Shown here piece after piece: positions 34,643 through 43,450 of a DNA stretch of 64,000 bases. The notes below the pieces were generated by a model. It saw nothing but the letters and a program-made list of their open reading frames with translations, did no database searches and was not told where the DNA came from. Source of the stretch: Solirubrobacter soli DSM 22325. Lineage in GTDB: Bacteria; Actinomycetota; Thermoleophilia; Solirubrobacterales; Solirubrobacteraceae. The position numbers and the translations under genes are program-made. The stretch covers positions 296,669 through 360,668 of the forward strand of contig NZ_AUIK01000001.1 of NCBI RefSeq assembly GCF_000423665.1. Reading direction: 5' to 3'. The number at the start of each line of letters is the position of its first letter. Position 1 is the first letter of the stretch.

Positions 34643-35164
34643 GTGATCGACCCTCGCCCACTGCTCGGAGAGCCGCTGCCGCTCGACCTCCTCAACACGA
34701 CGTGGATGGCCGGCGACGAGCTGCGCGACCTGCTGACGGACGAGGCGGGCGCACGCGTCTTCCTCGACGCGCACGGATTCGACGCCCCCGCGGACGCGGC
34801 CGCGCGGCGCGCGCTGCGCGAGGCGCGCGAGGCGATCCGCACCTGGCTCTCGGACCCCGACTCGCCCACGGCCCGACATGCGGTCAACGCCGTGCTGGCG
34901 CGGGGTTCGCAGCGGCCGGTGCTCGGTCCCGGCGGCGCCGGGGTGGAGGTCGACGCCGCCGCCGCGTGGCGGGTGCCGTGGATCTGCGCCGCCGCGATGG
35001 TGACGCTCCTCGAGACCCGCGCCGACCGCATCCGGGGCTGCGCGAACCCGGACTGCGTGCTCTGGTTCCTGGACACCTCGCGACCCGGGACGCGGCGCTG
35101 GTGCTCGATGGCCGCGTGCGGCAATCGCGACAAGGCGATCCGCCACGGCCGGAGTCACCAGTAA
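34643..35164 (+). CDS. CGNR zinc-finger regulator with ABATE domain
   Basis: The 173-residue protein has the N-terminal stress-responsive ABATE-type domain (LPLDLLNTTWM) and the C-terminal CGNR finger (GCANPDC, then WCSMAACGNR). The family is common in actinobacteria and binds DNA. A TATGCT -10 (34631-34636) puts +1 exactly on the GTG start, so a leaderless mRNA is likely. The VOC and PPOX genes downstream are the nearest candidate targets. Confidence 0.9.
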   Translation: MIDPRPLLGEPLPLDLLNTTWMAGDELRDLLTDEAGARVFLDAHGFDAPADAAARRALREAREAIRTWLSDPDSPTARHAVNAVLARGSQRPVLGPGGAGVEVDAAAAWRVPWICAAAMVTLLETRADRIRGCANPDCVLWFLDTSRPGTRRWCSMAACGNRDKAIRHGRSHQ

Positions 35165-35166
35165 TT

Positions 35167-35195
35167 TTGACTTAACCGGTATCAACGGCTAAGGT
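35167..35195 (+). promoter_or_regulatory. leaderless promoter of VOC gene with inverted repeat
   Basis: TTGACT (35167-35172) and TAAGGT (35190-35195) have a 17-bp spacer; +1 is expected one base before the ATG at 35203. An inverted repeat TTA-N-CCG-N7-CGG-N-TAA (35172-35192) fills the spacer and is a plausible operator, perhaps for the CGNR regulator encoded just upstream. Confidence 0.55.
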
Positions 35196-35202
35196 GGTGA
35201 GC

Positions 35203-35646
35203 ATGACAGCGCTCGCCACCACGTTCGCCACCGGCCACGTCGGCCTCAACGTCGCCGACCTCGACCGCTCCGTCGACTTCTACGCCGGCATCTTCGGTTG
35301 GGCCGTCAAGGGCCGCGGCGACGGCTACGCGTTCCTGGGCGATGAGGACCGGCTGATCCTCACGCTCTGGCAGCAGAGCGACGGCGCGTTCGCCACCGAC
35401 CGGCCTGGCCTGCATCACCTGTCGTTCGAGGTGGACTCGGTCGAAGCCGTCAAGGCCGCGGAGACGCGGGTCCGTGACGCCGGTCTGAAGCTCTACCACG
35501 ACGGGATCGTCCCCCACGGCGAGGGGGCGTCCAGCGGCGGGATCTTCTTCGAGGACCCCGACGGCATCCGGCTGGAGATCTTCACGGGCGCCGGCGTCCA
35601 CGGCACCGCGCCCACCGGCGCGGCCCCGACCTGCGGGTTCTTCTAG
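35203..35646 (+). CDS. VOC-family protein
   Basis: The 147-residue VOC module has HVGLNVADLDRSVDFYAGIFGW and a C-terminal FFEDPDGIRLEIF with the metal-binding Glu. Its substrate is unknown. The PPOX-type gene begins 2 bp after its stop, so the two form an operon. Its extra C-terminal tail is Gly/Thr-rich. Confidence 0.88.
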   Translation: MTALATTFATGHVGLNVADLDRSVDFYAGIFGWAVKGRGDGYAFLGDEDRLILTLWQQSDGAFATDRPGLHHLSFEVDSVEAVKAAETRVRDAGLKLYHDGIVPHGEGASSGGIFFEDPDGIRLEIFTGAGVHGTAPTGAAPTCGFF

Positions 35647-35648
35647 AC

Positions 35649-36527
35649 GTGGCGCGCTTCCACCGAGGCGAGCTCGCCGTCCAGCGCCGCGCAGGGGTCG
35701 CCGACCGCGCCGCGGCGCTGGAGGACGCGTTCAGCGCCGAGATCCCGGACGTCGCGGCGGAGTTCCTCGCCGCGCAGCCGTGGATCGTGCTCGGGGCCGA
35801 GGACGACAGAGGGCGCATGTGGGCGACCGTGCTCTACGGGCGCCCCGGCTTCATCAGCGTGCCGTATCCGTCCACCGTCCACATCGACGCGCAGCCGCTC
35901 CTCGGCGATCCGCTCGAAGGCGCGCTCAACGGCCCCGTCGGCGGCCTCGCGATCGAACCCGGCACCCGGCGGCGCATGCGTCTCAACGGCACCGCCTGGA
36001 GCGACGCCGACGGCATCTCGATCGAGCTCGAGCAGGTCTACTCCAACTGCCCGAAGTACATCGCGACCCGCCACGTCGTGGGCGTGGCGCGCCCACAGCC
36101 AACGCGCCACGCGGGCGAGACGCTCGATGACGCGGGGATCGAGTTGCTGACGCGCGCCGACACCGCGTTCGTCGCCACCCGCGGCCCCGACCAAGGCGCC
36201 GACGCGTCCCACCGCGGCGGCAACCCGGGCTTCCTGCGCGTCGTCGACCCCAACACCGTCGAGTGGCCGGACTACACCGGCAACTCGATGTTCAACACGC
36301 TCGGCAACATCGCGACCGACCCGGCGACCGGGCTGACCGTCGTGGATCCGAAGACCGGCACGACGCTCTACCTGAGCGGTCGCGCGGAGGTGCTGTGGGA
36401 GAGCGGCGGGTTCCCGAGCGCCCAGCGCATCGTCCGGCTTGCAGTGGACGCTACAGTCCGGTTGGACCACGCGGCGCCGCTGGTGTGGGAGCTCGAACGC
36501 CCCGCCCGCAACCCGCCGCTCCAGTGA
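35649..36527 (+). CDS. pyridoxamine 5'-phosphate oxidase-related flavoprotein
   Basis: The 292-residue protein (GTG start) matches PPOX-type split-barrel proteins: RGRMWATVLYGRPGF at the FMN site, LNGTAWSDADG, and the repeated DYTGNSMFNTLGN in the second barrel. Such proteins bind FMN or F420. The substrate is unknown. It follows the VOC gene, and a GC hairpin at 36524-36551 covers its stop codon. Confidence 0.85.
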   Translation: MARFHRGELAVQRRAGVADRAAALEDAFSAEIPDVAAEFLAAQPWIVLGAEDDRGRMWATVLYGRPGFISVPYPSTVHIDAQPLLGDPLEGALNGPVGGLAIEPGTRRRMRLNGTAWSDADGISIELEQVYSNCPKYIATRHVVGVARPQPTRHAGETLDDAGIELLTRADTAFVATRGPDQGADASHRGGNPGFLRVVDPNTVEWPDYTGNSMFNTLGNIATDPATGLTVVDPKTGTTLYLSGRAEVLWESGGFPSAQRIVRLAVDATVRLDHAAPLVWELERPARNPPLQ

Positions 36528-36551
36528 CCCCCAGGGCCACCCTGGGGTCAC
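36524..36551 (+). terminator. hairpin at the end of the VOC-PPOX operon
   Basis: GTGACCCCCAGGG and CCCTGGGGTCAC pair over 12 bp around CCA with one bulged C. There is no T-run, so it may act with Rho or only protect the mRNA 3' end. The stop TGA is inside the left arm. Confidence 0.5.
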
Positions 36552-36576
36552 CACGCGGTGGTTAGTGCGGCTAGCA

Positions 36577-36611
36577 CGAACGATTGTTCGCCCCCCGAGA
36601 CTTAATGTCTC
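36577..36611. promoter_or_regulatory. two inverted repeats at the MmpL-type promoter
   Basis: CGAAC-GATT-GTTCG (36577-36590) and GAGAC-TTAAT-GTCTC (36597-36611) lie just before ATG 36616. The second contains a TAATGT box (36603-36608) that would put +1 at 36615. They are likely repressor sites, but no regulator gene is adjacent. Confidence 0.55.
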
Positions 36612-36615
36612 ATTT

Positions 36616-38769
36616 ATGCGCAGTCTTGCCGCCTGGTGCCACGATCGGCGCCGCACCGTCATCGGCCTGTGGGTCGGGGCGTTCGTTCTTCTTGCTGCCC
36701 TGTGGATGACCGCCGCAGGGGATTACGTCAACAACTTCAATCTGCCGGGAACGGAATCCCAGCGGGCGTATGACCTACTGAACGACAAGTTCCCGCAACA
36801 GGCCGGCGACACCGCGAGCGTCGTCTTCGCGGTCAAGGACGGCGCGGTGCTCGACCACAAGGCCGAGATCGACAAGACGATCGCCACGATCAAGAAGTCG
36901 CCCGAGGTGCTCGCCGTGGGCGATCCGTTCGCCGAGGGCGCGCCGGTGTCGAAGGACGGCAGGATCACCTTCGCGCAGATCATGTTCAAGCGGCCCGCCG
37001 GCGAGGTCGACGCCCCGGCCGTGAAGACGATGGCCGAGCAGACCCTGAAGCTCGACGGGCAAGGCGGCGTGCAGGTCGCGCTCGGCGGCGACATCATCCA
37101 CTGGTCGACGGCCGAGCAGGGCGGCGCGGGCGAGATCTTCGGCCTCCTCGTCGCGGCGCTCGTGCTGTTCCTGACGCTCGGCGTCGTCGCGATGGGCCTG
37201 CCGCTGCTGAACGCGCTGTTCGCGATGGTGGTGAGCCTGTCGCTCACGGCGGTGATCGGGACGCAGGTGCTCGATGTCGTCGACTGGACGCCGCAGCTGG
37301 CGGCGATGATCGGCATCGGCGTCGGCATCGACTACGCGCTGCTGATCCTCAACCGGTTCCGGCTCGAACGCGGCGCGGGGAAGGACACCCGCGAGGCGAC
37401 GATCATCTCGCTCGACACCGCCGGCCGCGCCGTGCTGTTCGCCGGCATCGTCGTCGTGATCGCGATGCTCGGCATGATGCTGCTCGGCATCTCGTTCCTC
37501 TACGGCCCGGCGATCGGCGCCGCGCTGTCGGTGCTCTGCACCATGGTCGCCGCGCTCACGCTGATGCCGGCGATCATGGGCTCGCGCATCGGCCGCCGGA
37601 TCAAGAAGGCCGAGGCGACCAGCGCCGACGAGGAGCGCGGCTTCTCCGCCCGCTGGAGCGGCTTCGTCGCCCGCCGGCCGCTGCCCGTCGCGATCGCCGC
37701 GCTGGCCGTGCTGCTGGCGCTCGCGGCGCCGGCGCTGCACATGCGTCTGGCGAGCAGCGACGCGTCCACGTACAAGTCCGACGACACGGCGCGCGTCGCG
37801 TACGACCTGCTCAAGGAGGGCTTCGGCCCCGGGTTCAACGCTCCGCTGCTGCTGGCGGTCGAGCTGCCGAAGAAGGGCGACACCGCGCCGTTGCAGCAGA
37901 TCAGCGACGCGCTGAGCAAGCAGGACGGCATCGCCCAGGTGCTGCCGCCGCAGCTGAACCCGGCGGGCGACACGGCGACGATGATCGCCTACCCGACGAC
38001 CACGCCGCAGGACGAGACGACCGACGAGACCGTCAAGACCGCCCGCAACGTGACGCTCCCGCCGGTGGCGCGTGAGACCGGCGCGCGCGTGTCGATCGGC
38101 GGCACGACCGCGAGCAACATCGACTTCTCGCAGACGATCCGCGACAAGCTCCCGCTGTTCATCGGCGTCGTCGTCGGCCTGTCACTGCTGCTGCTGGCGA
38201 TCGTCTTCCGCTCGATCCTGATCCCGGTCAAGGCCGGCATCTTCAACCTGCTGTCGATCAGCGGCGCGTTCGGCGTCGTGACCCTGATCTTCCAGGACGG
38301 CCATGGGGCGTCGCTGTTCGGCGGCGCGACCGGCCCGATCGAGTCGTTCCTGCCGATCATGGTCTTCGCCGTCGTGTTCGGCCTGTCGATGGACTACGAG
38401 GTCTTCCTCGTCTCGCGCATGCACGAGGAGTGGACGCACACCAAGAACGCCCGCTACGCGGTCCAGCACGGGCTGGCGATGACCGGCCGCGTCGTCACCG
38501 CGGCGGCGATCATCATGATCGCGGTCTTCGGTGCCTTCGCGATCGGCAACGAGCGCGCGCTGGCGATGATGGGCGTCGGCTTCGGCGTCGCGATCTTCAT
38601 CGACGCGTTCATCATCCGATTGCTGCTGCTGCCCGCGGTGATGCACCTCGCGGGTCCGGCGATGTGGTGGATGCCGAAGTGGCTGGACAAGCGCCTGCCG
38701 CACCTCAACATCGAGCCGCCCGAGGAGGGCGCGCACGCCAAGCACCGCGAGGTCCCCGCCTACACGTAG
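36616..38769 (+). CDS. MmpL/RND-superfamily membrane transporter
   Basis: The 717-residue protein has the MMPL architecture: an N-terminal membrane helix, a periplasmic loop (residues 45-175), five or six helices with GIGVGIDYALLILNRFR near 235-250, a second loop and a second helix set with VFGLSMDYEVFLVSRM near 590. The Asp-Tyr pair in each set relays protons. It exports a lipid or drug. The ATG at 36616 sits directly after the promoter inverted repeats. Its last 10 bp overlap a convergent SDR gene. Confidence 0.92.
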   Translation: MRSLAAWCHDRRRTVIGLWVGAFVLLAALWMTAAGDYVNNFNLPGTESQRAYDLLNDKFPQQAGDTASVVFAVKDGAVLDHKAEIDKTIATIKKSPEVLAVGDPFAEGAPVSKDGRITFAQIMFKRPAGEVDAPAVKTMAEQTLKLDGQGGVQVALGGDIIHWSTAEQGGAGEIFGLLVAALVLFLTLGVVAMGLPLLNALFAMVVSLSLTAVIGTQVLDVVDWTPQLAAMIGIGVGIDYALLILNRFRLERGAGKDTREATIISLDTAGRAVLFAGIVVVIAMLGMMLLGISFLYGPAIGAALSVLCTMVAALTLMPAIMGSRIGRRIKKAEATSADEERGFSARWSGFVARRPLPVAIAALAVLLALAAPALHMRLASSDASTYKSDDTARVAYDLLKEGFGPGFNAPLLLAVELPKKGDTAPLQQISDALSKQDGIAQVLPPQLNPAGDTATMIAYPTTTPQDETTDETVKTARNVTLPPVARETGARVSIGGTTASNIDFSQTIRDKLPLFIGVVVGLSLLLLAIVFRSILIPVKAGIFNLLSISGAFGVVTLIFQDGHGASLFGGATGPIESFLPIMVFAVVFGLSMDYEVFLVSRMHEEWTHTKNARYAVQHGLAMTGRVVTAAAIIMIAVFGAFAIGNERALAMMGVGFGVAIFIDAFIIRLLLLPAVMHLAGPAMWWMPKWLDKRLPHLNIEPPEEGAHAKHREVPAYT

Positions 38770-39512
38770 TCGGGCGTCTCCGGCAGTACCTGGCCTCCGT
38801 CGACGATCAGCGTCTGGCCCGTGATGTAGCGGGCCTCGACGGAGGCCAGGAAGCGCACGGCCCAGCCGATGTCGGCGGGGTCCGCGAAGCGCCTCATCGG
38901 GATCGAGGCCAGCATCCGGCGCTGGTGCTCGTCCCCCGCTTCGTCGAGTCCTTCGGTCGCGACGTTGCCCGGCATGACGGCGTTGACCGTCACGCCCGAC
39001 GGAGCGAGCTCGATCGCCGCCGAGCGCATGAACCCGAGCATCGCCGCCTTGGAGGCGCCGTAGTGGACGTAGCCGGGGTGGCCGGTGATCGGACCCGTGA
39101 TCGAGGACGTCAGGACGATGCGGCCATAGCCCGCGGCGCGCATCGCCGGCACGCACGCCTGGAGCGCCCAGAAGGCGCCCTTGGTGTTGAGGTCGTTGAC
39201 GCGGTCCCACTCGCGCTCGTCGATCTGCTCGACCAACGCGAGCGGGTAGATGCCGGCGTTGGCGGCGAGGATGTCGATGCGGCCGAAGGACTCGAGCACC
39301 GCGGCGGCCATCGCGGCCGCATCGAGGCGGTCGCGCGCGTCGACGCGCACCGCGATGCCGTCCAGCGCGGCGGCGGTCACCCGCGCGCCTTCGAGATCCA
39401 GATCGGCGATCGCCACGTGCGCGCCCTCGGCGGCGAGCACGGTCGCGATCCCGCGCCCGATGCCGCGCGCGCCGCCGGTGACGATCGCCGCCTGCCCGTC
39501 CAGACGCAGCAC
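38760..39512 (-). CDS. short-chain dehydrogenase/reductase
   Basis: The 250-residue classical SDR has TGGARGIGRG, NAGIYPLA, the Ser in TSSITG and the catalytic YGASK. It ends with the usual GQTLIVDGGQVLPE. The cofactor is NAD(P); the Asp after the second strand (IADLDLEG) favours NAD(H). It follows the amino acid permease directly (its start is at the permease stop), so it likely acts on the imported compound. Confidence 0.9.
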   Translation of the reverse strand: MLRLDGQAAIVTGGARGIGRGIATVLAAEGAHVAIADLDLEGARVTAAALDGIAVRVDARDRLDAAAMAAAVLESFGRIDILAANAGIYPLALVEQIDEREWDRVNDLNTKGAFWALQACVPAMRAAGYGRIVLTSSITGPITGHPGYVHYGASKAAMLGFMRSAAIELAPSGVTVNAVMPGNVATEGLDEAGDEHQRRMLASIPMRRFADPADIGWAVRFLASVEARYITGQTLIVDGGQVLPETPDYV

Positions 39513-41021
39513 TTACACGGCGGTGGTGGCCGAGCGCTCCTGCGCGAACCGCGAGCTCGGTTCGGCGGCGGGCTCGTCGATGAAGATCGTCTCGGTCGCG
39601 CGCGCCCGATCGGGGTGGGCGATCCAGATCCAGACCGCGTAGATCACGCCCAGCACGAGCCAGCCGACGGTGATCCACGCCGCGATGTTGAACGGGCCGG
39701 GGAGCGGGGAGATGAAGGAGAAGACGCCCGAGCCGATGCCGACGGCGGCCATCAGCGCGGGGATCATCACGACGATCGCGAGCACCGGCACGACCGTGTG
39801 CAGCAGCAGGTTGTGGCCTTCCTCCCGCGCCCGCGCGAAGTACACGAGCGCGGACAGCGAGACGAGCATGTAGAGCAGGATCGCCGTGATCGTCTCGATC
39901 GTGCCGAGGAACGCGAAGGCCTGCAGCGGGCCGCCCTTCAACACGTTGCCGGTGATGTAGGTGGCGAGGATCGAGACCGCCGCGATCAGCCCCAGCGCGG
40001 TGATCGGCACGCCGGTCTTCTCGGACGTCCGCGCCAGCGACCGCGGCAGCAGCGCGATCCGCCCCATCGAATAGACGTGCCGCGTCCCGGCGTTGGTCGC
40101 GCCGTTGGCCGACGCGATGCACGAGTTGAGCAGCGCGAACAGGAGCACGTACCAGCCGCCATGCCAGACATCCTTGGTGATGCCGATCCAGGCGTCGCCG
40201 TTGTTGTAGGCGGGGAACTGGGAGAAGCGGTCCGGCCCGAAGTACACGGTCACCGCGTAGGTGCAGAAGATGATGAACGCGCCGAGGATCAGCGGCGAGA
40301 GGATCGCCGCCTGCATCACGCTGCGCCGCGGGTTCTTGGCCTCCTCGGCGAGCGGCGCGACGTTCTCGAAGCCGACGAAGCCATAGATCGCGTAGACCAT
40401 GCCGGCGAAGATCCCGGACATCCCGGCGAAGCCGTCGACGTGCGCCTGGCCGGTGCCGAAGACGCTCAGCGTGTTGTTCGACCCCGCCTTGGCGATCAGC
40501 GTCAGCGCGAGCACGCCCAGGATCAGGAACTCGGTGACGCCGAGCACGATGCCCGCGTTGGTGGAGAAGCGCGCGCCCGAGTAGACGAACGCGAAGACGA
40601 GCGCCATGCACAACGCGGCGCACACGATCCACACCGGGCCCTCCGCCCAGCCCCACGCGTCGTTCAACGTGGTCGCGACGAAGTTGCCGAACGGGAGGAA
40701 GAGCGTCGACGGGAACACGATCCAGACCGCCAGGTACAGCCACGCGACCATCGGCCCGAGCGACGGGTGCAGCCCGCGCGAGACGTATGTGTAAAAGCCG
40801 GCCGCGGACGGGAACCGCTGCGCCATCTGCCCGATGCACGTGGCGACGAGCAGGATGCCGATCAGGGCGAAGACGAGCGCGAGCGAGAGCGCACCACCCG
40901 CGAAGTTCGCACCGACGACGACCGCCAGCGTGACGGAGAGTCCGGGCGCGGCCGAGGCCAGTGCCTGGAAGAGCACCTCGGCGAAACCGAGCTCGTTGCG
41001 GCGCAAAGCGGTGGTCGGCAT
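39513..41021 (-). CDS. APC-superfamily amino acid permease
   Basis: The 502-residue protein has about 12 membrane segments and the APC start NELGFAEVLFQALASAAPG, followed by GFYTYVSRGLHPSLG. It imports an amino acid or amine by proton symport. An SDR gene follows without a gap. Upstream (41022-41110) are copies of the TGCTCG motif that also occurs at other catabolic genes of this region. Confidence 0.92.
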   Translation of the reverse strand: MPTTALRRNELGFAEVLFQALASAAPGLSVTLAVVVGANFAGGALSLALVFALIGILLVATCIGQMAQRFPSAAGFYTYVSRGLHPSLGPMVAWLYLAVWIVFPSTLFLPFGNFVATTLNDAWGWAEGPVWIVCAALCMALVFAFVYSGARFSTNAGIVLGVTEFLILGVLALTLIAKAGSNNTLSVFGTGQAHVDGFAGMSGIFAGMVYAIYGFVGFENVAPLAEEAKNPRRSVMQAAILSPLILGAFIIFCTYAVTVYFGPDRFSQFPAYNNGDAWIGITKDVWHGGWYVLLFALLNSCIASANGATNAGTRHVYSMGRIALLPRSLARTSEKTGVPITALGLIAAVSILATYITGNVLKGGPLQAFAFLGTIETITAILLYMLVSLSALVYFARAREEGHNLLLHTVVPVLAIVVMIPALMAAVGIGSGVFSFISPLPGPFNIAAWITVGWLVLGVIYAVWIWIAHPDRARATETIFIDEPAAEPSSRFAQERSATTAV

Positions 41022-41055
41022 CTCTCTCCTCGACGACGTTCGCCTACCGCGCGAA

Positions 41056-41110
41056 TGCTCGCATAACGCCCTTTCGATCGCAATGCGTTTCTTTGCTCGC
41101 TATACGAGCA
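41056..41110. promoter_or_regulatory. TGCTCG-type motif cluster upstream of the permease
   Basis: TGCTCGCATAACG lies at 41056-41068. The perfect inverted repeat TGCTCG-CTATA-CGAGCA lies at 41094-41110, over the stop of the HxlR gene. Related 13-mers are at 48294-48306, 50899-50911 and 58880-58892. Confidence 0.5.
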
Positions 41111-41555
41111 TGCCCGGCCCCGGTTCGACATCGACGTCGGCCGCGTGCAGCGGCTCGCCGCACGCCGAGCAGCGCAGCTCGACCTGGCTGATCTGCCCAC
41201 ACGACCGGTGACGCCGGTACACCGGCGGGCCGGCCTCGCCCGCGGTCCACTTGTCCCCCCACGCGGCCATGACCATCAGCACCTCGACGAACTCGAGTCC
41301 CTTCTGGGTCAGGACGTACTCGTGCCGCGGGGGGCGCGCGGAGTAGGCCTGGCGCTCGAGCATCCCCGCCTCGACCAGCACCTTGAGCCGCTCCGTCAGC
41401 ACCTTGCGGGAGACGCCGAGGTCGCGCTGGATGTCGTCGAAGCGGTTGATCCCCACCCAGACGTCGCGCAGCACGAGGGGCGACCACGGCTCACCGGCGA
41501 CCGCGAGACTGCGGGCGATCGAGCACGTCATCTGGGAGAAGTCGGTCCGCTGCAT
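41100..41555 (-). CDS. HxlR-family winged-helix regulator
   Basis: The 151-residue protein has the HxlR pattern: CSIARSLAVAGEPWSPLVLRDV, then FDDIQRDLGVSRKVLTERLKVLVEAGMLER, with an unusual C-terminal CxxC (CSACG). It is divergent from a PPOX-type gene. A perfect 17-bp palindrome over that gene's -35 is the likely operator. The permease operon lies downstream on the same strand but has its own promoter region. Confidence 0.9.
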   Translation of the reverse strand: MQRTDFSQMTCSIARSLAVAGEPWSPLVLRDVWVGINRFDDIQRDLGVSRKVLTERLKVLVEAGMLERQAYSARPPRHEYVLTQKGLEFVEVLMVMAAWGDKWTAGEAGPPVYRRHRSCGQISQVELRCSACGEPLHAADVDVEPGPGMLV

Positions 41556-41572
41556 GACGCAGATCCTAGCTT

Positions 41573-41603
41573 AGTTCCCTTAGGGAACTTACTGTGATAC
41601 CTT
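41573..41603 (+). promoter_or_regulatory. HxlR operator and leaderless promoter of PPOX gene
   Basis: AGTTCCCT-T-AGGGAACT (41573-41589) is a perfect palindrome. TACCTT (41598-41603) is the -10, and +1 falls on the ATG at 41610. The palindrome occupies the -35 position, so the regulator would occlude it. Confidence 0.75.
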
Positions 41604-41609
41604 CGCCGC

Positions 41610-42095
41610 ATGGAACAGGGAGACCCGAAGCTCATCGAGAGCGACGTCGCGCAGCGCCTGCTGGAATCGACCGTTCCCGCGCGCTACGCCTACACCGGAG
41701 CGGACGGCATGCCGCGCATCGTCGCGAGCTGGTTCGTGTGGACCGGCGAGGAGCTCGTCATGCCGACGTTCATCTCGGCGCCGCACATCCGCCACCCCGC
41801 CTACCGCGTCCGCCAGCTGCGCGAGCACCCCGAGGTCGCGATCAGCATCGACACCGAGTCGTTCCCGCCCGAGGTGCTGACGATCCGCGGCACCGCGGAG
41901 GTCACCGAGATCGAAGGCATCCCCACCGAGTACGCGCAGGCCGCCCGGCGCTACCTCGGTTCCGAGCAGGCGGACGGCTACCTCGCCCAGATCGACCAGC
42001 CGGGCACGCGGATGGCGCGGATCGCGGTGCGCCCGACGTGGGTGGGCGTGCTCGACTTCCAGACCCGGATGCCGAGCGCCCTGAGAGTCGGTTGA
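41610..42095 (+). CDS. PPOX-family FMN/F420-binding protein
   Basis: The 161-residue protein has a split-barrel PPOX fold (TVPARYAYTGADGMPRIVASWFVWTG, then IRHPAYRVRQLREHPEVAISID). It is probably a flavin- or F420-dependent oxidoreductase. It is divergent from, and probably repressed by, the HxlR protein. Its stop codon lies in the left arm of repeat copy 1. Confidence 0.85.
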   Translation: MEQGDPKLIESDVAQRLLESTVPARYAYTGADGMPRIVASWFVWTGEELVMPTFISAPHIRHPAYRVRQLREHPEVAISIDTESFPPEVLTIRGTAEVTEIEGIPTEYAQAARRYLGSEQADGYLAQIDQPGTRMARIAVRPTWVGVLDFQTRMPSALRVG

Positions 42096-42242
42096 CGAAT
42101 GGTCGGTCCGACCGATGTGGTGCAGCCGCCAGTGGCTCGCGACGCACGCGCTCGCGATGCGGCCCCCCTGGGCCGTGAGCAGCGCGGGTGGCGCGAGACG
42201 CCGCGGATGTGCCGCAGCGGGCGCACCGGTATTCGTCAACCG
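42089..42242. repeat. 150-bp palindrome-ended element, copy 1
   Basis: The ends CGGTTGACGAAT (42089-42100) and ATTCGTCAACCG (42231-42242) are perfect 12-bp inverted repeats. The interior has further hairpins: GGTCGG-T-CCGACC, GGCCC-N4-GGGCC, GGCG-N5-CGCC and GCGG-N5-CCGC. Copies 2 and 3 are at 48358 and 49285. It ends 6 bp past the stop of the minus-strand 2Fe-2S gene. Confidence 0.9.
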
Positions 42243-42248
42243 GCTCTC

Positions 42249-42518
42249 CTAGGGGGCGTGTAGCTCGATCCGCATCCCGTCCACCACCGGCGTCATGCAC
42301 GCGCGGGTGTTCGGGAGGCCGTCGACGACCACCAGGCAGTCGAAGCACACGCCCATGCCGCAGAAGACGCCGCGGGGCTCGCCGGCGGCGGTCGTGCGGA
42401 CGGCGATGATGCCCTCCGCGAAGAGCACCGTCGCCACGGTCTCGCCCTCGTAGGCGGTCACCGCGCGCCCGTCGAGCGAGATCGTCACCGCGGGGCCGCG
42501 TTCGACCGGCAGCCTCAT
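42249..42518 (-). CDS. 2Fe-2S ferredoxin-like subunit of an amine dehydrogenase
   Basis: The 89-residue protein has the plant-type 2Fe-2S cysteines in VFCGMGVCFDC and a fourth Cys near RACMTP. It matches the small subunits (HcnA, LhpF or SoxA-N-like) that join two FAD subunits in sarcosine, octopine, hydrogen cyanide or D-hydroxyproline dehydrogenases. The FAD subunits lie two and three genes upstream. Its ATG overlaps the DHDPS-like stop (ATGA). It is the last gene of the seven-gene operon. Confidence 0.88.
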   Translation of the reverse strand: MRLPVERGPAVTISLDGRAVTAYEGETVATVLFAEGIIAVRTTAAGEPRGVFCGMGVCFDCLVVVDGLPNTRACMTPVVDGMRIELHAP

Positions 42519-43450
42519 GCCGTGACGAGCAAACCGGCTTCCGCCAGGATCGCCTGCATCTCCTCCAGCGCGGCGGGGTCGGTGATCGGGAGCCGCGGCC
42601 GCCGCACGGTCCCGCCCGGCTGGCCGAGCAGCTTCATCAGCGCCTTGAGCTCTGACGCGTAGTGCCCGTGCTGTCCGGCCCAGCCGCCGGGCAGCCACAG
42701 CTTCGGGAACAGCTCCTCGGTTCTGCGAGCGTGCGCGAGCGCGGCGGCTTCGTCTCCGCGCCAGTGCGCCTCCCAGAACTCCGGGTCGGGGCGACCCCAC
42801 AACGAACCGCCGCCGATCGTGCCGTCCCCGCCGTACGTCTTGAGCTGTTCGTAGCCCGCGGTCGACATGTACGGACCGAAGACGCGCACGCGATCGTTGA
42901 CCGCGCGCGAGCTCGCGTAGAACTGCTCGACGTGCGGCGTCGAGTCCTTGAAGGCGACCACGGTGTCGATGTCGACCAGCCGCTCGGCGAGCGCGGTCCC
43001 GATCTCGACGCTCGTGCCGTGGACCCAGTTGTAGATCATCAGCGGCACGTCCGGCGCGCCCGCGGCGATGTCCTCATAGAAGGCGACGATCTCGTCCTCG
43101 AACGGCTTGCAGTACGGCGGCGGAGTCGAGGTGACGCCGGCCGCTCCCGCGTCGAAGGCGTGACGGGCATGCTCGACGACCAGGTCCGCCGTGTAGTCGG
43201 TGCACCCGATCAGGACCGGGATCCGGCCGTCGACCGCGTCGATCGCGGTCTCGGCCACGAGCCGGCGCTCCTCGGTCGATTGCGAGAACCACTCGCCGGT
43301 CGTGCCGAGCACCAGGACGCCGTGCAGGCCTTGGCGCACGTAGAACTCGAGCAGCTCGCGCAACTGGCCGAGCGCGAGCGAGCCGTCCTCGTCGAACGGG
43401 GTCGGGACCGCGGCGAAGTAGCCGCGCCAGTCGACGGTGTCTCGGTTCAT
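42515..43450 (-). CDS. DHDPS/NAL-family lyase, candidate pyrroline-4-hydroxy-2-carboxylate deaminase
   Basis: The 311-residue TIM-barrel protein has LGTTGEWFSQS at the substrate loop, the Tyr in MIYNW and the Schiff-base Lys in VVAFKDS. In an operon with a three-part FAD/2Fe-2S dehydrogenase, this family is known as LhpC/HypD, which converts the hydroxyproline-derived pyrroline to 2-oxoglutarate semialdehyde. Other pathways use the same fold, so the substrate is inferred from context. Confidence 0.85.
   Translation of the reverse strand: MNRDTVDWRGYFAAVPTPFDEDGSLALGQLRELLEFYVRQGLHGVLVLGTTGEWFSQSTEERRLVAETAIDAVDGRIPVLIGCTDYTADLVVEHARHAFDAGAAGVTSTPPPYCKPFEDEIVAFYEDIAAGAPDVPLMIYNWVHGTSVEIGTALAERLVDIDTVVAFKDSTPHVEQFYASSRAVNDRVRVFGPYMSTAGYEQLKTYGGDGTIGGGSLWGRPDPEFWEAHWRGDEAAALAHARRTEELFPKLWLPGGWAGQHGHYASELKALMKLLGQPGGTVRRPRLPITDPAALEEMQAILAEAGLLVTA

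Noticed and set aside
38182..41066. Long frames on both strands antisense to MmpL, SDR and APC genes
   Set aside because: They are antisense shadows caused by high third-position GC. The true proteins have full motif sets.
42089..42242. Integron attC site
   Set aside because: The ends are inverted and long as in attC, but GTTRRRY/RYYYAAC core sites are not present and there is no integrase or cassette array.
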